Shown: positions 1 to 9,814 of the stretch, in pieces | Position numbering within the stretch: the first letter of the stretch is position 1 | Layout of the letters: every line of letters starts with the position of its first letter | Assembly: GCF_002278925.1 (NCBI RefSeq) | Contig: NZ_NCJH01000001.1 | Span: forward strand, 186,001 to 250,000 | Length of the DNA: 64,000 bases | Source of the DNA: Polaromonas sp. 39-63-25 | GTDB lineage: Bacteria > Pseudomonadota > Gammaproteobacteria > Burkholderiales > Burkholderiaceae_C | Reading direction: 5' to 3' | The notes under the pieces: model-generated | What the model was told of the DNA's origin: nothing | Seen by the model: only the letters and a program-made list of their open reading frames with translations | Database searches by the model: none | Program-made: the position numbers and the translations under genes

Positions 1-1
1 T

Positions 2-1249
2 GCCTGGGTCATGCGTGTGCTCTCCAGCCGCCTCTACAAACTCACCAAGGCCAGCCAGGCGGCCACCGACTCGCTGGCTTATGTGGTGGAGGAAAACGTG
101 CTGGCGCACCGCGATGTCCGGCTGCATGCGGCGCAGGAGAGCCAGGCCACGCGTTTTGCGCAGCTCAGCGATGCCTTGCGGCGCCTGTCCATGAAATCGG
201 TGGTGGCCTCAGCGGCCATGACCCCGGCCACGCAGATGCTGGCGGCGGCGGCCCTGTCGGCCGTCATTTCTGTCGCCCTGCTGCAAAGCTCCACCGACAC
301 CACCTCTGTCGGCTCGTTTGTGGCTTTTGTGACCGCCATGCTGATGCTGGTGGCACCGATCAAGCACCTGTCGGAGGTCGCCAGCCCGATCACACGCGGC
401 CTGGCGGCGCTGGAACGCGGACTGGACCTGATGGAGAAAACGCCTGACGAGCCAGGTGGCGATTTTTCGAAACCGAGGGCGGAAGGGAAGATCAGTTTCA
501 TCAATGCGCGTGTGGCCTACAACGACGATGGCGCGCCCGCGGTGGACGCGCTGAACCTGACCATCACCCCCGGCGAAACCGTGGCCCTGGTCGGTGCTTC
601 AGGTGCGGGCAAGACCACACTCGTCAATCTGCTGCCGCGTTTTGTCGAGCCCACCTCCGGAAGCATCGAGCTCGACGGCCATGAACTGCGTGAATGGCAG
701 ATCGACGCATTGCGCGGCCAGTTCGCTCTGGTCAGCCAGCACGTGGTGATGCTCAACGACACCGTGGCCGCCAATGTGGCGCTGGGCATGGCGATGGACA
801 GGGACAAGGTGCTGGTCTGCCTGAAGGCTGCCAACCTGGAACGTTTTGTGGCCGAGCTGCCGCGGGGCGTGGACACGCTGGTGGGCCACAACGCCACGCA
901 GCTGTCGGGCGGCCAGCGCCAGCGCCTGGCGATCGCCCGCGCCCTGTACAAGGACGCGCCGGTGCTCATTCTGGACGAAGCCACCTCGGCGCTGGACACG
1001 GAATCCGAGCGCGCGGTGCAGGAAGCGCTGCAGCGGCTGATGCGCAACCGCACCACGCTGGTCATTGCGCACCGCCTCTCCACGGTCCAGCACGCCAGCC
1101 GCATCGTGGTGATGGATGCCGGCCGAATCATCGAAACCGGCACACACGCCGAACTCATTGAACGCGACGGCCCCTATTCCCGCCTCTACAAGCTCGGGCT
1201 GTACGACGCCGATCTATCGCAAAGTCCCCCCGTGGCGCAACTTTCATGA
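2..1249 (+). CDS. msbA: Lipid A export ABC transporter, ATP-binding/permease protein (C-terminal part)
   Basis: Flips lipid A-core across the inner membrane using ATP. The reading frame is open from base 2, so the start and the first membrane helices lie outside the window; about 415 of the usual ~590 residues are present. The last transmembrane segments are followed by a complete nucleotide-binding domain: Walker A (GASGAGKTT, about 592-620), signature LSGGQRQRLA (about 902-930), Walker B VLILDEATSALD (about 961-996) and the switch histidine in VIAHRLST. The stop overlaps the ATG of the next gene (ATGA), suggesting coupling to the glycosyltransferase. A related exporter of another lipid cannot be excluded without the N-terminus. 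Confidence 0.85.
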   Translation, partial: AWVMRVLSSRLYKLTKASQAATDSLAYVVEENVLAHRDVRLHAAQESQATRFAQLSDALRRLSMKSVVASAAMTPATQMLAAAALSAVISVALLQSSTDTTSVGSFVAFVTAMLMLVAPIKHLSEVASPITRGLAALERGLDLMEKTPDEPGGDFSKPRAEGKISFINARVAYNDDGAPAVDALNLTITPGETVALVGASGAGKTTLVNLLPRFVEPTSGSIELDGHELREWQIDALRGQFALVSQHVVMLNDTVAANVALGMAMDRDKVLVCLKAANLERFVAELPRGVDTLVGHNATQLSGGQRQRLAIARALYKDAPVLILDEATSALDTESERAVQEALQRLMRNRTTLVIAHRLSTVQHASRIVVMDAGRIIETGTHAELIERDGPYSRLYKLGLYDADLSQSPPVAQLS

Positions 1250-2118
1250 CAATTTCCATCAGTGGTTTCACCTTCATCCGCAACGGCGTCGAGCTGGGCT
1301 TCCCGTTTGAAGCCTCGATCCGCTCCCTGTTGCCGCTGGTCGACGAATTCGTCGTCGCGGTGGGCCGCGGCAACGACGAAACGCTGGCGCGCGTGCTGGC
1401 GATTGGCGACCCGAAAATCCGCGTGATCGAAACCGTCTGGAACGAACGCATGGCCGACCGCGGCTTTGTTTACGCGCAACAGAAGATGATTGCGCAGTAT
1501 TCCTGCACCGGCGACTGGGCCTTCTACCTCGAGGGCGACGAGGTGGTTCACGAGGAGGACCTGGCCGCGATCCGCGCCAGCGTCGAGAAGCACCATGGCA
1601 ACCCGGCGGTGGAAGCGCTGGTCTTTGATTACCACCACTTTTACGGCTCCGCACAGTGGGTCTCGGTCAGCCCCGGCTGGTACCGCCGCGAGTGCCGGCT
1701 GATCAGGAACACCATCCGCTCCTACGCGCCCGACGGCCAGTACTGGCTGGTGACCACCGAGCACAAGCGACCGCGCAACCCGCAGGCGGCACTGGCCAAC
1801 GCCCACATCTACCACTACGGCTGGATTCGCCGCAATGAGGACATGCAGAAAAAGCTCGACCAGGTCAGCAAGTACTGGGCCGACTCAACGACCATGCAGA
1901 TCAAGTACAGCCAGTTCGATGCGCGCGCCCTGGAAGCTTTCAAGGGAACCCACCCGAAAGTCGTGCAGGAATGGCTGCTCACGGGCGCCGAGCAGGACCT
2001 GCAGATCGACCCGGCTTACCAGCCGACCCGCAAGGAAAACAAATACCACCTGATGCGCAGAATCGAGTTGCTCACCGGGCGGGACTTTAGCCGAAAACAC
2101 TTCAAGCTGGTGGCCTGA
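1246..2118 (+). CDS. Family 2-like glycosyltransferase
   Basis: A 290-residue protein that probably adds a sugar to lipopolysaccharide or another surface glycan in the cytoplasm. The N-terminal half resembles the GT-A fold: residues 30-70 look like a nucleotide-sugar binding region, and GDWAFYLEGDEVV near residues 87-99 is a DxD-like metal/nucleotide motif (EGDE). No membrane segment or signal peptide is visible. Its ATG overlaps the stop of the MsbA-type gene, so the two are probably co-transcribed; it faces the WaaG-like gene tail to tail across 18 bp. Donor and acceptor cannot be read from the sequence. Confidence 0.75.
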   Translation: MTISISGFTFIRNGVELGFPFEASIRSLLPLVDEFVVAVGRGNDETLARVLAIGDPKIRVIETVWNERMADRGFVYAQQKMIAQYSCTGDWAFYLEGDEVVHEEDLAAIRASVEKHHGNPAVEALVFDYHHFYGSAQWVSVSPGWYRRECRLIRNTIRSYAPDGQYWLVTTEHKRPRNPQAALANAHIYHYGWIRRNEDMQKKLDQVSKYWADSTTMQIKYSQFDARALEAFKGTHPKVVQEWLLTGAEQDLQIDPAYQPTRKENKYHLMRRIELLTGRDFSRKHFKLVA

Positions 2119-2136
2119 GGGCCTGAACGCAGTTTG

Positions 2137-3321
2137 TCAGCGCTGCTCCGCGGCCAGCGTGGCGAAATACACCGCTTCCTGCTGGCGCGCAATCGCCGGC
2201 CACTGGTAGCGGCTTGCAAACGCCCTCGCCTGGCTACCCAACTGCTGTCGCAGCACCTCGTCGCCGAGCACTTGCTGGAGGGTGCCGGCCAGTTTCGCAG
2301 CATCCTGCGGATTGTCCAGCAGCAGCGCATCGGCGCCATGGCTGAGCAGGCTTGAAATACCGCAATACGCCGCACTGCTGACCACCACGGGCAGGCCGTG
2401 CGCCATGGCCTCCAGGACCACCATGGCAAACGTATCCTCCAGCGTCGGGTGCACCAGGCAGTCCGCGGCGCGGTACGCAGGCGCCACGTCCTGCAGCGAA
2501 CCGAGGAAAAACACGCGCCCGGCCACGCCCTCCGCCTGCGCCTGCCGTTCAAACACCGGGATCTGCCCCGGGTTGCCCACCACCGCCAGCACCACGTCCG
2601 CCGGCAGGTCGCGCAGCACCCGCAGCAGCGTCCCCAGGCCCTTTTTGCGGTAGTCATTTCCCACAAGCAGCAGACAGCGTCCCTTGGGCGGCAGGCCCAG
2701 CTGCATGCGGGCCGCACCTTGTTCCGGCGCACCGGCGGGTGCCGCGGGCAACACCACCCCCGGTGTGATCACGGTGGTGACGGCCAGCGTGCCGGGGTAG
2801 GTCGCGGCCAGAGTGTCGCCCAGGCTGGCCGACGTCACCACCACGCAGCGCCCGCCCCGGGCCGCGACACGCAGGCGCTCCAGCCCCAGGTAGGTCAACA
2901 GGCGCGGGCTGCTCCAGACCTTGGCCCAAGCCAGCACGCGCCGCCAGCCGGTCCGGCCATGAAACAGGTTGTATTTCACCGGCAGCACATGCACGGTCTG
3001 CACCTGGCCCTGCCAGGTGTTTTCATGGGAGTGAACAATGTCGAAACCCCGGCGCGTGGCCCACCAGGTGGCGGTCGCGTACCAGAGCTGGTTCACCCAG
3101 CGCGGCTTGCGCAGCGGCATGGAAACGGGGTGGTAAATCACGCCCGGCGCGTGGTGCCTGATCTGCTGCGCAAACACATGGATCTCGTGGCGCTGCGCGA
3201 GCTGTTCCACCAGCGCAATCGAATACCGCTCCGCCCCACCCCCGGCCGGGTCAAAAACACGGTTCAGCACCGCAATACGCAGCCTGCGTGGCGCCTCAGG
3301 CTGAACGGATGAGCCGCTCAC
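2137..3321 (-). CDS. WaaG-like family 4 glycosyltransferase
   Basis: A GT-B glycosyltransferase of 394 residues, probably an LPS-core or capsule sugar transferase. The N-terminus carries the glycine-rich acceptor-side loop (FDPAGGGAERYS, about residues 18-29). The C-terminal half has VGNDYRKKGL (about 222-231) and the E-x7-E donor-binding motif in EDTFAMVVLEAMAHGLPVV (about 297-315). Translation starts at a GTG whose last bases overlap the stop of the upstream deacetylase (GTGA), so it is translationally coupled. It is the last gene of the long minus-strand run. WaaG (glucosyltransferase I) is the closest family I recognise; the substrate is inferred. Confidence 0.8.
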   Translation of the reverse strand: MSGSSVQPEAPRRLRIAVLNRVFDPAGGGAERYSIALVEQLAQRHEIHVFAQQIRHHAPGVIYHPVSMPLRKPRWVNQLWYATATWWATRRGFDIVHSHENTWQGQVQTVHVLPVKYNLFHGRTGWRRVLAWAKVWSSPRLLTYLGLERLRVAARGGRCVVVTSASLGDTLAATYPGTLAVTTVITPGVVLPAAPAGAPEQGAARMQLGLPPKGRCLLLVGNDYRKKGLGTLLRVLRDLPADVVLAVVGNPGQIPVFERQAQAEGVAGRVFFLGSLQDVAPAYRAADCLVHPTLEDTFAMVVLEAMAHGLPVVVSSAAYCGISSLLSHGADALLLDNPQDAAKLAGTLQQVLGDEVLRQQLGSQARAFASRYQWPAIARQQEAVYFATLAAEQR

Positions 3322-4067
3322 CTGCGGTCCCGGTCTTCGTAGGCCGTCGCCACCTTGAGCCAGAACACCGCCAGACTGGTGGAACGCACGACGGGCACCC
3401 GCGGCAACTCCATCAGGTCGTTCCGGGCGGAGCTGCGGCCACGCTGCGTCGTAGTGACGGTCTGGAACCCGGCCTGGCGAGCCATGGCCACGTGCTGCGG
3501 CGCGTATTCACCGAAGGGATAACAAAAATGCCGCACGGAGGTGGCCAGCAGCCCTTCGAGTGCTGCCCTGTCCCCGGTCATTTCATCGAGCGCGGTGGGG
3601 TCGTCGCTTTGCAGCAGACGCGCGTGGTTTTGCGTGTGTGATCCGACCTCCTGGCCCCCGGCCACCCACAGGCGCAACTCGTCCGCCGTCATCAGCGGCA
3701 CCTGCGCCATGCCTATGCCCTGGTCCCACTCGTTGGTCTTGCCCAGCAGCCCGCTGACGGCATAACAGGTCGATGAAAACCCCTGACGCTGCAGCACCGG
3801 CAGCGCGTGGGTCAGGTTGTTGCGGTAACCATCGTCAAAGGTGATGCCCACCACCTTGCCGGTTTTTTCACCGCGCAGATAGGGCAGCAGCGCGCTCATC
3901 GACAACCCCTGGTAGCCCAGCAGCTTCAGCAGGGCCATCTGGCGCGAAAAGGAGACCGGCGAAACGTAGAGGCTGCGGAAAGGCGCACCTTTGGGCGGCG
4001 CTTCGCTGATCTGGTGGTAGACCAGAATCGGTATCGGGCGCTGGGGGCTGGCGGGCGTGGCGGGCAT
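3318..4067 (-). CDS. Polysaccharide deacetylase (NodB/CE4 domain)
   Basis: A CE4-family deacetylase of 249 residues that likely removes N-acetyl groups from a surface polysaccharide or its lipid-linked precursor. Visible motifs are YHQIS near the N-terminus, the metal/catalytic ITFDDGYRNN, the HxxxH-type metal site in GSHTQNHARL, and HFCYPFGEY. I chose the ATG at 4067 because it begins just before the conserved IPILVYH strand and lies 20 bp after the rng stop; the frame stays open further upstream but only overlaps rng. No signal peptide is obvious, so a cytoplasmic or membrane-edge location is possible. Its stop overlaps the GTG of the following glycosyltransferase. Confidence 0.85.
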   Translation of the reverse strand: MPATPASPQRPIPILVYHQISEAPPKGAPFRSLYVSPVSFSRQMALLKLLGYQGLSMSALLPYLRGEKTGKVVGITFDDGYRNNLTHALPVLQRQGFSSTCYAVSGLLGKTNEWDQGIGMAQVPLMTADELRLWVAGGQEVGSHTQNHARLLQSDDPTALDEMTGDRAALEGLLATSVRHFCYPFGEYAPQHVAMARQAGFQTVTTTQRGRSSARNDLMELPRVPVVRSTSLAVFWLKVATAYEDRDRR

Positions 4068-4087
4068 GCAGGACAGGAGGCAGTGCT

Positions 4088-5569
<1,482 letters not shown>

Positions 5570-5592
5570 GGTGTCTTCTTGTGGGGCGCTTT

Positions 5593-6195
5593 TTATATTT
5601 TCAGGCCTGCGGCTTGCAGCAGCAGCGCGGTTTCATGCAGCGGCAGGCCCATGATGCCGGAATAACTGCCGCTCATGTGCGAGATGAACATCGCCACCCT
5701 GCCCTGGATGGCGTAGGCACCGGCCTTGCCCAGCGGCTCGCCGGTGGCGACGTAGGCGCGGATCTGGGCCCGGCTCATGGGCGTAAAAGTCACCCGTGAC
5801 ACGCTTAGCGCCTGAACCCGCTTGCGGCCCTGCTGCACCGCCACCGCCGTCAGCACCCGGTGGGTTCGTCCGGCCAGTTCAGCCAGCATGCTTTCGGCAT
5901 GGGCGGCATCGTCAGGTTTGCCATAGATGCGGCGCCCCATCGCCACCGTGGTGTCGGAACACAAAATCGGTGCCGGCGGCAAACCGCGCTGTTTCAGGCG
6001 CGCCACGGCGGCGTCAAGCTTGAGCTGCGTGACGCGCTGGACATAAGCGGTCGGCGCCTCGCCAGCCAGCACCACCTCGAGCGCCTCGCTGTCTTCGCCG
6101 GCGTCAGGCAGCAGCAGTTCGCAGGACACGCCCAGCTGCTCCAGCAGCTGGCGGCGGCGCGGGCTTTGAGACGCAAGGTAAATGAAGTCGTTCAT
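5593..6195 (-). CDS. maf: Maf-family nucleoside triphosphate pyrophosphatase
   Basis: House-cleaning NTP pyrophosphatase (dTTP/UTP type) thought to remove non-canonical nucleotides. The protein has 200 residues from the ATG at 6195, which places the hallmark ASQSPRRRQLLEQLG directly at the N-terminus; an earlier in-frame codon would add only eight residues. SDTTVAMGRRIYGKP and the C-terminal GRVAMFISHMSGSYSGIMGLP are also typical. It lies between rlmH and rng in the minus-strand run, 134 bp after rlmH, with an ~88-bp repeat in that gap. Confidence 0.92.
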   Translation of the reverse strand: MNDFIYLASQSPRRRQLLEQLGVSCELLLPDAGEDSEALEVVLAGEAPTAYVQRVTQLKLDAAVARLKQRGLPPAPILCSDTTVAMGRRIYGKPDDAAHAESMLAELAGRTHRVLTAVAVQQGRKRVQALSVSRVTFTPMSRAQIRAYVATGEPLGKAGAYAIQGRVAMFISHMSGSYSGIMGLPLHETALLLQAAGLKI

Positions 6196-6238
6196 GTTTG
6201 AAGTCCTGAGGCAAGCCACATCCCCGATTCAGCCCAGC

Positions 6239-6328
6239 GGGGGCCGCGGGTCCGGCTCCGCCGGCCCGCAGGCGCAGCGCCCCCCCGGGGGGCAGAGAGT
6301 TACACGCAGTGAACGAACGTGGGGGCCC
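6239..6328 (-). repeat. ~88-bp dispersed repeat, copy 1
   Basis: A G+C-rich element with a central block GCAGGCGCAGCGCCCCCCGG and an end GAACGTGGGGGC. A second copy at 63413-63501 matches it closely over almost its full length. On the minus strand it begins one or two bases after the rlmH stop, so it lies in the transcript between rlmH and maf. The central part can form a strong hairpin. Confidence 0.85.
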
Positions 6329-6329
6329 A

Positions 6330-6797
6330 TTATTCCCTGTGATAGGGGTGGTTGACCGTGATGCTCCAGGCGCGGTAGAGCTGCTCGATGAGCAGCACAC
6401 GCACCATGGCATGCGGCAAGGTCAGGTCCGACAGGCGCAGGCGCTCGTGGGCGGCCTGCTTGAACGCGGGGTCCAGCCCGTCCGGGCCGCCGATGACGAT
6501 GGCCACGTCATCGCCGCCCAGTTGCCAGCCCGTCAGCCTGGCCGACAGCGCCACCGTGGTCACGGCAGTGCCGCGCTCGTCCAGCGCGATGATGCGTGTG
6601 CCTTTGGGAATCACGGCTTCAATACGCTGGCGTTCGGCCGCCAGCAGGTTTTCGAGGGTCTTGGAGGCGCGCGGCTCGGTCTTGACAGCCTTGAGTTCGA
6701 CCTTGAGTTCAGGCGGAAAACGCTTGGCGTAGTCGTCGTAGGCGGTTTGCGCCCAATCGGGCACTTTCTGCCCGACGGCGACAATCGTCAGCCTCAT
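6330..6797 (-). CDS. rlmH: 23S rRNA (pseudouridine1915-N3)-methyltransferase
   Basis: SPOUT methyltransferase that methylates pseudouridine 1915 of 23S rRNA in the assembled 70S ribosome. The length of 155 residues equals the E. coli enzyme. Recognisable blocks are the N-terminal [15 protein letters not shown], the S-adenosylmethionine-binding [11 protein letters not shown] (about 100-110) and the C-terminal [18 protein letters not shown]. Its ATG overlaps the rsfS stop (ATGA), so the two ribosome-related genes are coupled. Confidence 0.97.
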   Translation of the reverse strand: MRLTIVAVGQKVPDWAQTAYDDYAKRFPPELKVELKAVKTEPRASKTLENLLAAERQRIEAVIPKGTRIIALDERGTAVTTVALSARLTGWQLGGDDVAIVIGGPDGLDPAFKQAAHERLRLSDLTLPHAMVRVLLIEQLYRAWSITVNHPYHRE

Positions 6798-7588
6798 TTG
6801 CTCCGGGTCGTGGTTTTCTTCGCAGCGGGTTTCCTGGCAGTCGTCTTGGCTGCTGCTTTTGCAACCGTTTTCTTCGCCGCGACTTTTTTGGCGACTGGAA
6901 TCTTGACGATCGGTGTTTTTGCCGGCGCCTTTTTCACCGCCGCTTTGGCAGTCGATTTGGCAGCCGCCTTGACAGGCTTGGCCGCAGGCTCCGCAGCCGG
7001 TGCCGCGGCATTGCGCTTGGCGGTCCAGTCGGTCATCTTGCCGACGCGGCCCACGTAAGTGCCGTCATCGGTCCGGGCAACCACTTTTCTGGCGGCAGGT
7101 TTGGCCGCAGCCTTGCCCGACGATTTTGCACCAGCGCGCGACCTGGCAGGCTTGGGCGCTTCCTCGACGTCGGGCTTGGACGCCTTGACCAGCGGTGCCG
7201 GTGCGCCGAGCTTGAGCTTGACGGGTTTGTCGCCCCACAGTTCTTCGAGGTGGTAATACTGGCGAATCGTCGGCTGCATGATGTGCGCCACGGCGGCGCC
7301 GCAATCCACAATGATCCACTCGCCGTTTTCCTCACCCTCGATGCGCGGCTTGGCAAAACCGGCGTCACGCACGGCATCACGGACACTGGCGGCCAGTGCC
7401 TTGGTCTGCCGGTTGGAGCTGCCCGAGGCGATGATCACGCGCTCGAACAGCGAGGTGATGTGCTCCGTGTCGAACACCTGGATGTCTGCCGCCTTCACAT
7501 CTTCCAGCCCATCGATGATGGCTCGCTGCAGTTTCTGGACGTCTTTTTTCGCAGCGGTGCTGGCGGTGTTGGCAGGGGTGGAAGTCAT
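6794..7588 (-). CDS. rsfS: Ribosomal silencing factor RsfS with long histone-H1-like tail
   Basis: RsfS binds uL14 and blocks joining of the ribosomal subunits in starvation. The conserved domain covers about residues 16-122 ([59 protein letters not shown]). The usual protein ends near 105-120 residues, but here about 140 more follow, almost entirely Ala, Lys, Pro and Thr with repeated AAKK/AKTTA-type units, like bacterial histone H1 or AlgP tails. Such a tail probably binds nucleic acid (inference). It is followed by rlmH with an ATGA overlap and preceded by nadD, the classical nadD-rsfS-rlmH order. Confidence 0.93.
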   Translation of the reverse strand: MTSTPANTASTAAKKDVQKLQRAIIDGLEDVKAADIQVFDTEHITSLFERVIIASGSSNRQTKALAASVRDAVRDAGFAKPRIEGEENGEWIIVDCGAAVAHIMQPTIRQYYHLEELWGDKPVKLKLGAPAPLVKASKPDVEEAPKPARSRAGAKSSGKAAAKPAARKVVARTDDGTYVGRVGKMTDWTAKRNAAAPAAEPAAKPVKAAAKSTAKAAVKKAPAKTPIVKIPVAKKVAAKKTVAKAAAKTTARKPAAKKTTTRSK

Positions 7589-7623
7589 GCAGTGGTTTGC
7601 TTCAATGAGTGAGTGGACGGGAA

Positions 7624-8256
7624 TTACGGGGAAATGTAGAGATGATGGCGCTCAATATAACGCGCAACCGGCTCCGGAACCAAGTGGGTCCAGCCCTGCG
7701 GGCTGGCGCTGCCTGAACTGATTTGCCGCCGGATGTCGGTGGCACTGACGGGCATCAGGGGCATTTTGAGGGTCAAAACCGCGTGCCTGGCCTGATTTTC
7801 AGGGTCAAAACCAGCACCAGTGCTTGTCGAACCGGCGCGGTTTGCTATACAAATTATAGCTATTTCCAGAATCGCCTGCCAGCGGTGCCATGTCTTCAGG
7901 GCGGCGAACTGGTCGTTACCAATGACCAGGTAGAGCTGGGCACCGGGGTTTTCGGCCTGCAGGGCCTCCAGCGTGTCGATGGTGAAACTGGGGCCGGCAC
8001 GCCGGATTTCCCGGTCGTCGACCACCACCCGGTCCAGCCCGGCAAACGCCAGCCGGGCCATGGCCAGCCGGTGTTCGGGCGCGCTGAGCGTTCGGGTCTT
8101 GTGCCAGGCCTGGCCGGTCGGAATGATGTGCAGCGCATCCAGCGCGAGCTGCGCCGTTGCAGCCTCTGCCAGCGCCACGTGAGCCAAATGCGGCGGGTCA
8201 AACGCGCCGCCAAAAATGCCGATACGTTTTGCGCCTGTTGACGGCTCAGCACTCAA
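7624..8256 (-). CDS. nadD: Nicotinate-nucleotide adenylyltransferase
   Basis: Transfers AMP from ATP to nicotinate mononucleotide in NAD synthesis. The protein has 210 residues, close to 213 in E. coli. The N-terminal [16 protein letters not shown] contains the nucleotidyl-transfer HxxH motif, and [13 protein letters not shown] is the C-terminal ISxTxxR motif. There is no ATG near the conserved start; a TTG at 8256 overlaps the hemF stop (TTGA) and gives the expected length, so I chose it. An AT-rich stretch resembling the dispersed GCTAT-ATAGC palindrome (7844-7860) is translated as part of [15 protein letters not shown], at the place of an ordinary beta-strand in E. coli NadD. Confidence 0.92.
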   Translation of the reverse strand: MSAEPSTGAKRIGIFGGAFDPPHLAHVALAEAATAQLALDALHIIPTGQAWHKTRTLSAPEHRLAMARLAFAGLDRVVVDDREIRRAGPSFTIDTLEALQAENPGAQLYLVIGNDQFAALKTWHRWQAILEIAIICIANRAGSTSTGAGFDPENQARHAVLTLKMPLMPVSATDIRRQISSGSASPQGWTHLVPEPVARYIERHHLYISP

Positions 8257-9173
8257 AGCCAGTCCCGCCTGACCAGAAATTCTGTGGTCAGCCGCGCCTC
8301 GGCCGAGCCGGCTTCGACAGGACGCTGGTAAGACCAGGCGGCCAGCGGCGGCATCGACATCAGGATGGACTCGGTGCGCCCGCCCGACTGCAGGCCAAAG
8401 TGGGTGCCGCGGTCCCAGACCAGGTTGAACTCCACATAACGGCCGCGGCGATACAGCTGGAAATCGCGCTCGCGCTCGCCGTAAGCCATGTCCTTGCGGC
8501 GCTCGACAATGGGCAGGTAGGCGGCCAGGAAGGCGTCGCCGACCGAACGCATCATCGCCAGGCTGCCCTCGAAGCCGAGTTCCTGGAAATCGTCGAAAAA
8601 CACGCCGCCTATGCCGCGCTGCTCGTCGCGGTGCTTCAGGTAGAAATACTCGTCGCACCAGGTCTTGAAGCGCGGGTACTTGTCCTCGCCAAACGGGCCC
8701 AGGGCGTCCTTGCAGGTCTGGTGGAAATGCACCGCATCCTCCTCAAACCCGTAATACGGCGTCAAATCCATGCCGCCGCCGAACCAGTAGGCCGTCGGGC
8801 CCGAGGCCGGAGTCGCCGCGATCATGCGCACATTCATGTGCACGGTAGGCACATAGGGGTTGCGCGGGTGAAACACCAGCGACACACCCATGGCCTCGAA
8901 GGGCGCGCCGGACAGCTCGGGCCGGTGCTGCGTGGCCGAAGGTGGCAGCCTGGGGCCGCGCACATGCGAGAAGCCGCAGCCGGCGCGTTCAAACACCCTG
9001 CCCTGCTCCAGGATCCGGGTGATGCCGTCGCCCTGCAGCGTTTCGCCGGGGTCCTTGTGCCAGGGGTCGGCCACAAAGGGCTGGCCGTCGAGTGCGGCGA
9101 CGGTGCTGATGATGCGCTCCTGCAACTCCAGCAAGTAGCTGCGGACATGGGAAGAATCGGTCATGGTGGTCAT
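8253..9173 (-). CDS. hemF: Oxygen-dependent coproporphyrinogen III oxidase
   Basis: Aerobic haem synthesis: oxidative decarboxylation of coproporphyrinogen III to protoporphyrinogen IX in the cytoplasm. The 306 residues match the family. Strong signatures are [14 protein letters not shown] (about 115-128), [18 protein letters not shown] (about 138-155), [20 protein letters not shown] (about 184-203) and the C-terminal [20 protein letters not shown]. Its ATG overlaps the acyltransferase stop (ATGA) and its stop overlaps the nadD TTG, so three unrelated housekeeping genes are translationally linked. Confidence 0.97.
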   Translation of the reverse strand: MTTMTDSSHVRSYLLELQERIISTVAALDGQPFVADPWHKDPGETLQGDGITRILEQGRVFERAGCGFSHVRGPRLPPSATQHRPELSGAPFEAMGVSLVFHPRNPYVPTVHMNVRMIAATPASGPTAYWFGGGMDLTPYYGFEEDAVHFHQTCKDALGPFGEDKYPRFKTWCDEYFYLKHRDEQRGIGGVFFDDFQELGFEGSLAMMRSVGDAFLAAYLPIVERRKDMAYGERERDFQLYRRGRYVEFNLVWDRGTHFGLQSGGRTESILMSMPPLAAWSYQRPVEAGSAEARLTTEFLVRRDWL

Positions 9174-9814
9174 TTCACGATGGTATCGGCCTGGGGCAGG
9201 CCTGAATTGATCAAACGCACGGGGGCCGCGGCGCCGGCCCGAAAGCCGCGGAAGTCCTGCAGGGACTTGGCCATGCGCTCCAGGTCGCGGTCTTCATCGC
9301 CGGTCAGCCGCACAAAATCGCGAAAGACCAGGCGTTTGCGTGAATAGTCGAGTCCGGCCAGGCCCACCGGCACATCGGCTTCCAGCGCCAGCCGGTAAAA
9401 CCCGCTGCGCCAGCCTGCGGTAAGCCGGCGTGTTCCTTCCGGCGACAGGGCCAGCCAGAAGTACTGCCCGTCGGCCTTTTGCTGTTTCATCATGGCCGTC
9501 ATCTGCCCGACCACGCCCTGGGGTGCCGAGCGCCTGACAGGCACGCCGCCCAGCCAGCGCAGCCACGATCCGAACAGCGGAATGAGAAACAGCGTGTCCT
9601 TGCCCCAGAACTGCACCGGAATGCCGACCGCCCACTTGAGCAGCACGGCGATGGGGAAATCCCAGTTCGAGGTGTGCGGGTACACCACAATCACGCCCTG
9701 CAGCGTCGGCAGGCCGGCAAAATCCACGCGCCAGCCGAGGGCCCTGACCACCGCCCGGGCCAGCCCGCTCCCCTGGAACTGCACGGGATGCGGCGGCTGG
9801 AAATCCATGCCCAT
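9170..9814 (-). CDS. Lysophospholipid acyltransferase family protein
   Basis: A 214-residue PlsC-like acyltransferase, probably acting at the inner membrane on a glycerophospholipid or other acyl acceptor. The catalytic HX4D motif is HTSNWD near residue 46 and the acceptor-binding motif is SPEGTRR near 129. A hydrophobic N-terminal stretch (about 33-60) may anchor it. I chose the ATG at 9814, which overlaps the purD stop by one base (TGATG); larger frames run antisense-like through purD. The exact acyl acceptor cannot be told. Confidence 0.85.
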   Translation of the reverse strand: MGMDFQPPHPVQFQGSGLARAVVRALGWRVDFAGLPTLQGVIVVYPHTSNWDFPIAVLLKWAVGIPVQFWGKDTLFLIPLFGSWLRWLGGVPVRRSAPQGVVGQMTAMMKQQKADGQYFWLALSPEGTRRLTAGWRSGFYRLALEADVPVGLAGLDYSRKRLVFRDFVRLTGDEDRDLERMAKSLQDFRGFRAGAAAPVRLINSGLPQADTIVK

